From the NCBI GenBank assembly GCA_038040445.1, contig JBBPIG010000004.1:204190-268189 (forward strand): DNA of 64,000 nt, written 5' to 3'. The position numbers were made by a program, and so were the translations under genes. The notes under the pieces are model-generated. The model was not told the DNA's origin and searched no databases. It was given only the letters and a program-made list of their open reading frames with translations. Within the stretch, counting starts at the first letter, position 1, and every line of letters starts with the position of its first letter. Source of the DNA: Acidobacteriota bacterium (lineage in GTDB: Bacteria > Acidobacteriota > Blastocatellia > UBA7656). Positions 63,789 through 64,000 of the stretch are shown here, one piece after another.

Positions 63789-63837
63789 CGACCGATGACG
63801 GACGAGTGGTCCTCCGTCTCCGGTCGCCCGTCACTTG

Positions 63838-64000
63838 TCACAGGTCTTCCATAAAAACAACGTGCGCGCTACGCCAAATATGCGCGGGGATAGTTCCCTT
63901 TCTTGCCGGCGTGATCAAAACCTTGAACCGGCGGTCGTCGCGAAGCACAGGCACCTCGTCAAGCAGACGAATAAGATTCCATAGAACGACGGACGACGGA
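63838..64000 (-). CDS. Partial open frame at the window edge, unknown
   Basis: The frame enters from the right edge and ends at TGA 63838-63840. It reads LIRLLDEVPVLRDDRRFKVL and ends SAHVVFMEDL. No start is visible. It looks like real coding sequence, but the first codons fall in the second copy of the 31-base repeat, so this could be the 3' end of a gene or a fragment left by duplication. I cannot name a family. Confidence 0.45.
   Translation of the reverse strand, partial: PSSVVLWNLIRLLDEVPVLRDDRRFKVLITPARKGTIPAHIWRSAHVVFMEDL
63970..64000. repeat. 31-bp direct repeat, copy 2
   Basis: Identical to 63758-63788, 212 bases away. It runs off the window edge, so the match may be longer. Confidence 0.9.

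Overview
The window looks like a chromosomal segment of a GC-rich diderm bacterium, most probably an acidobacterium (Blastocatellia-like). This is inferred from a secreted VWA protein of the acidobacterial VWFA-related type, many secreted peptidases, lipid A/Kdo genes (waaA, lpxK) that require an outer membrane, and a type IV pilus secretin operon. I see no rRNA, tRNA, CRISPR array or intact insertion sequence. About 50 genes look intact. Several remnants lie between them: two secA fragments, a displaced carA 5' end, a truncated HEPN gene, half a CHRD gene and a truncated DUF5615 gene.

Layout. 0-6.2 kb is housekeeping (VWA protein, trmFO, larB, yqeY, lepB, a TPR membrane protein). 6.2-8 kb holds carA, whose 5' end is duplicated around a broken MntA/HEPN module. 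8-29.4 kb is dominated by secreted or periplasmic hydrolases (M24, serine hydrolase, prolyl oligopeptidase, M28, amidohydrolase, HExxH metalloprotease, phosphodiesterase) with two toxin-antitoxin pairs, a DinB-nitroreductase fusion and an arsR/cupin/arsM cluster. 29.6-32 kb carries a VIT-VWA protein followed directly by a secA remnant.

32.6-42.9 kb is the most unusual part. A same-strand operon runs small ORF, calcineurin-like phosphoesterase, membrane histidine kinase, REC-GAF-ATPase-like protein, CHAT (caspase-like) protease, sigma-54 activator. Upstream is a near-consensus sigma-54 -24/-12 element, with two TCCG-N6-CGGA palindromes exactly 21 bp apart at enhancer distance. I propose a self-activating, sensor-controlled CHAT protease system and do not recognise it as a described one.

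43-64 kb contains a secA fragment, vapBC, secA, a zinc-ribbon membrane protein, pilMNOPQ with a roadblock-domain gene, two more toxin-antitoxin loci, efp, waaA, lpxK, an aldolase-like protein without its catalytic lysine, a cyclase-family hydrolase and a transglutaminase membrane protein.

Many intergenic gaps are filled by short palindromic repeat families. Some of these reach into genes: an in-frame palindrome in waaA, repeat-built signal peptides in the two VWA proteins, and stop codons supplied by an AGTCCGTAG-type repeat. Positions, starts and motifs were read by eye; family names rest on remembered motifs, not on database searches.
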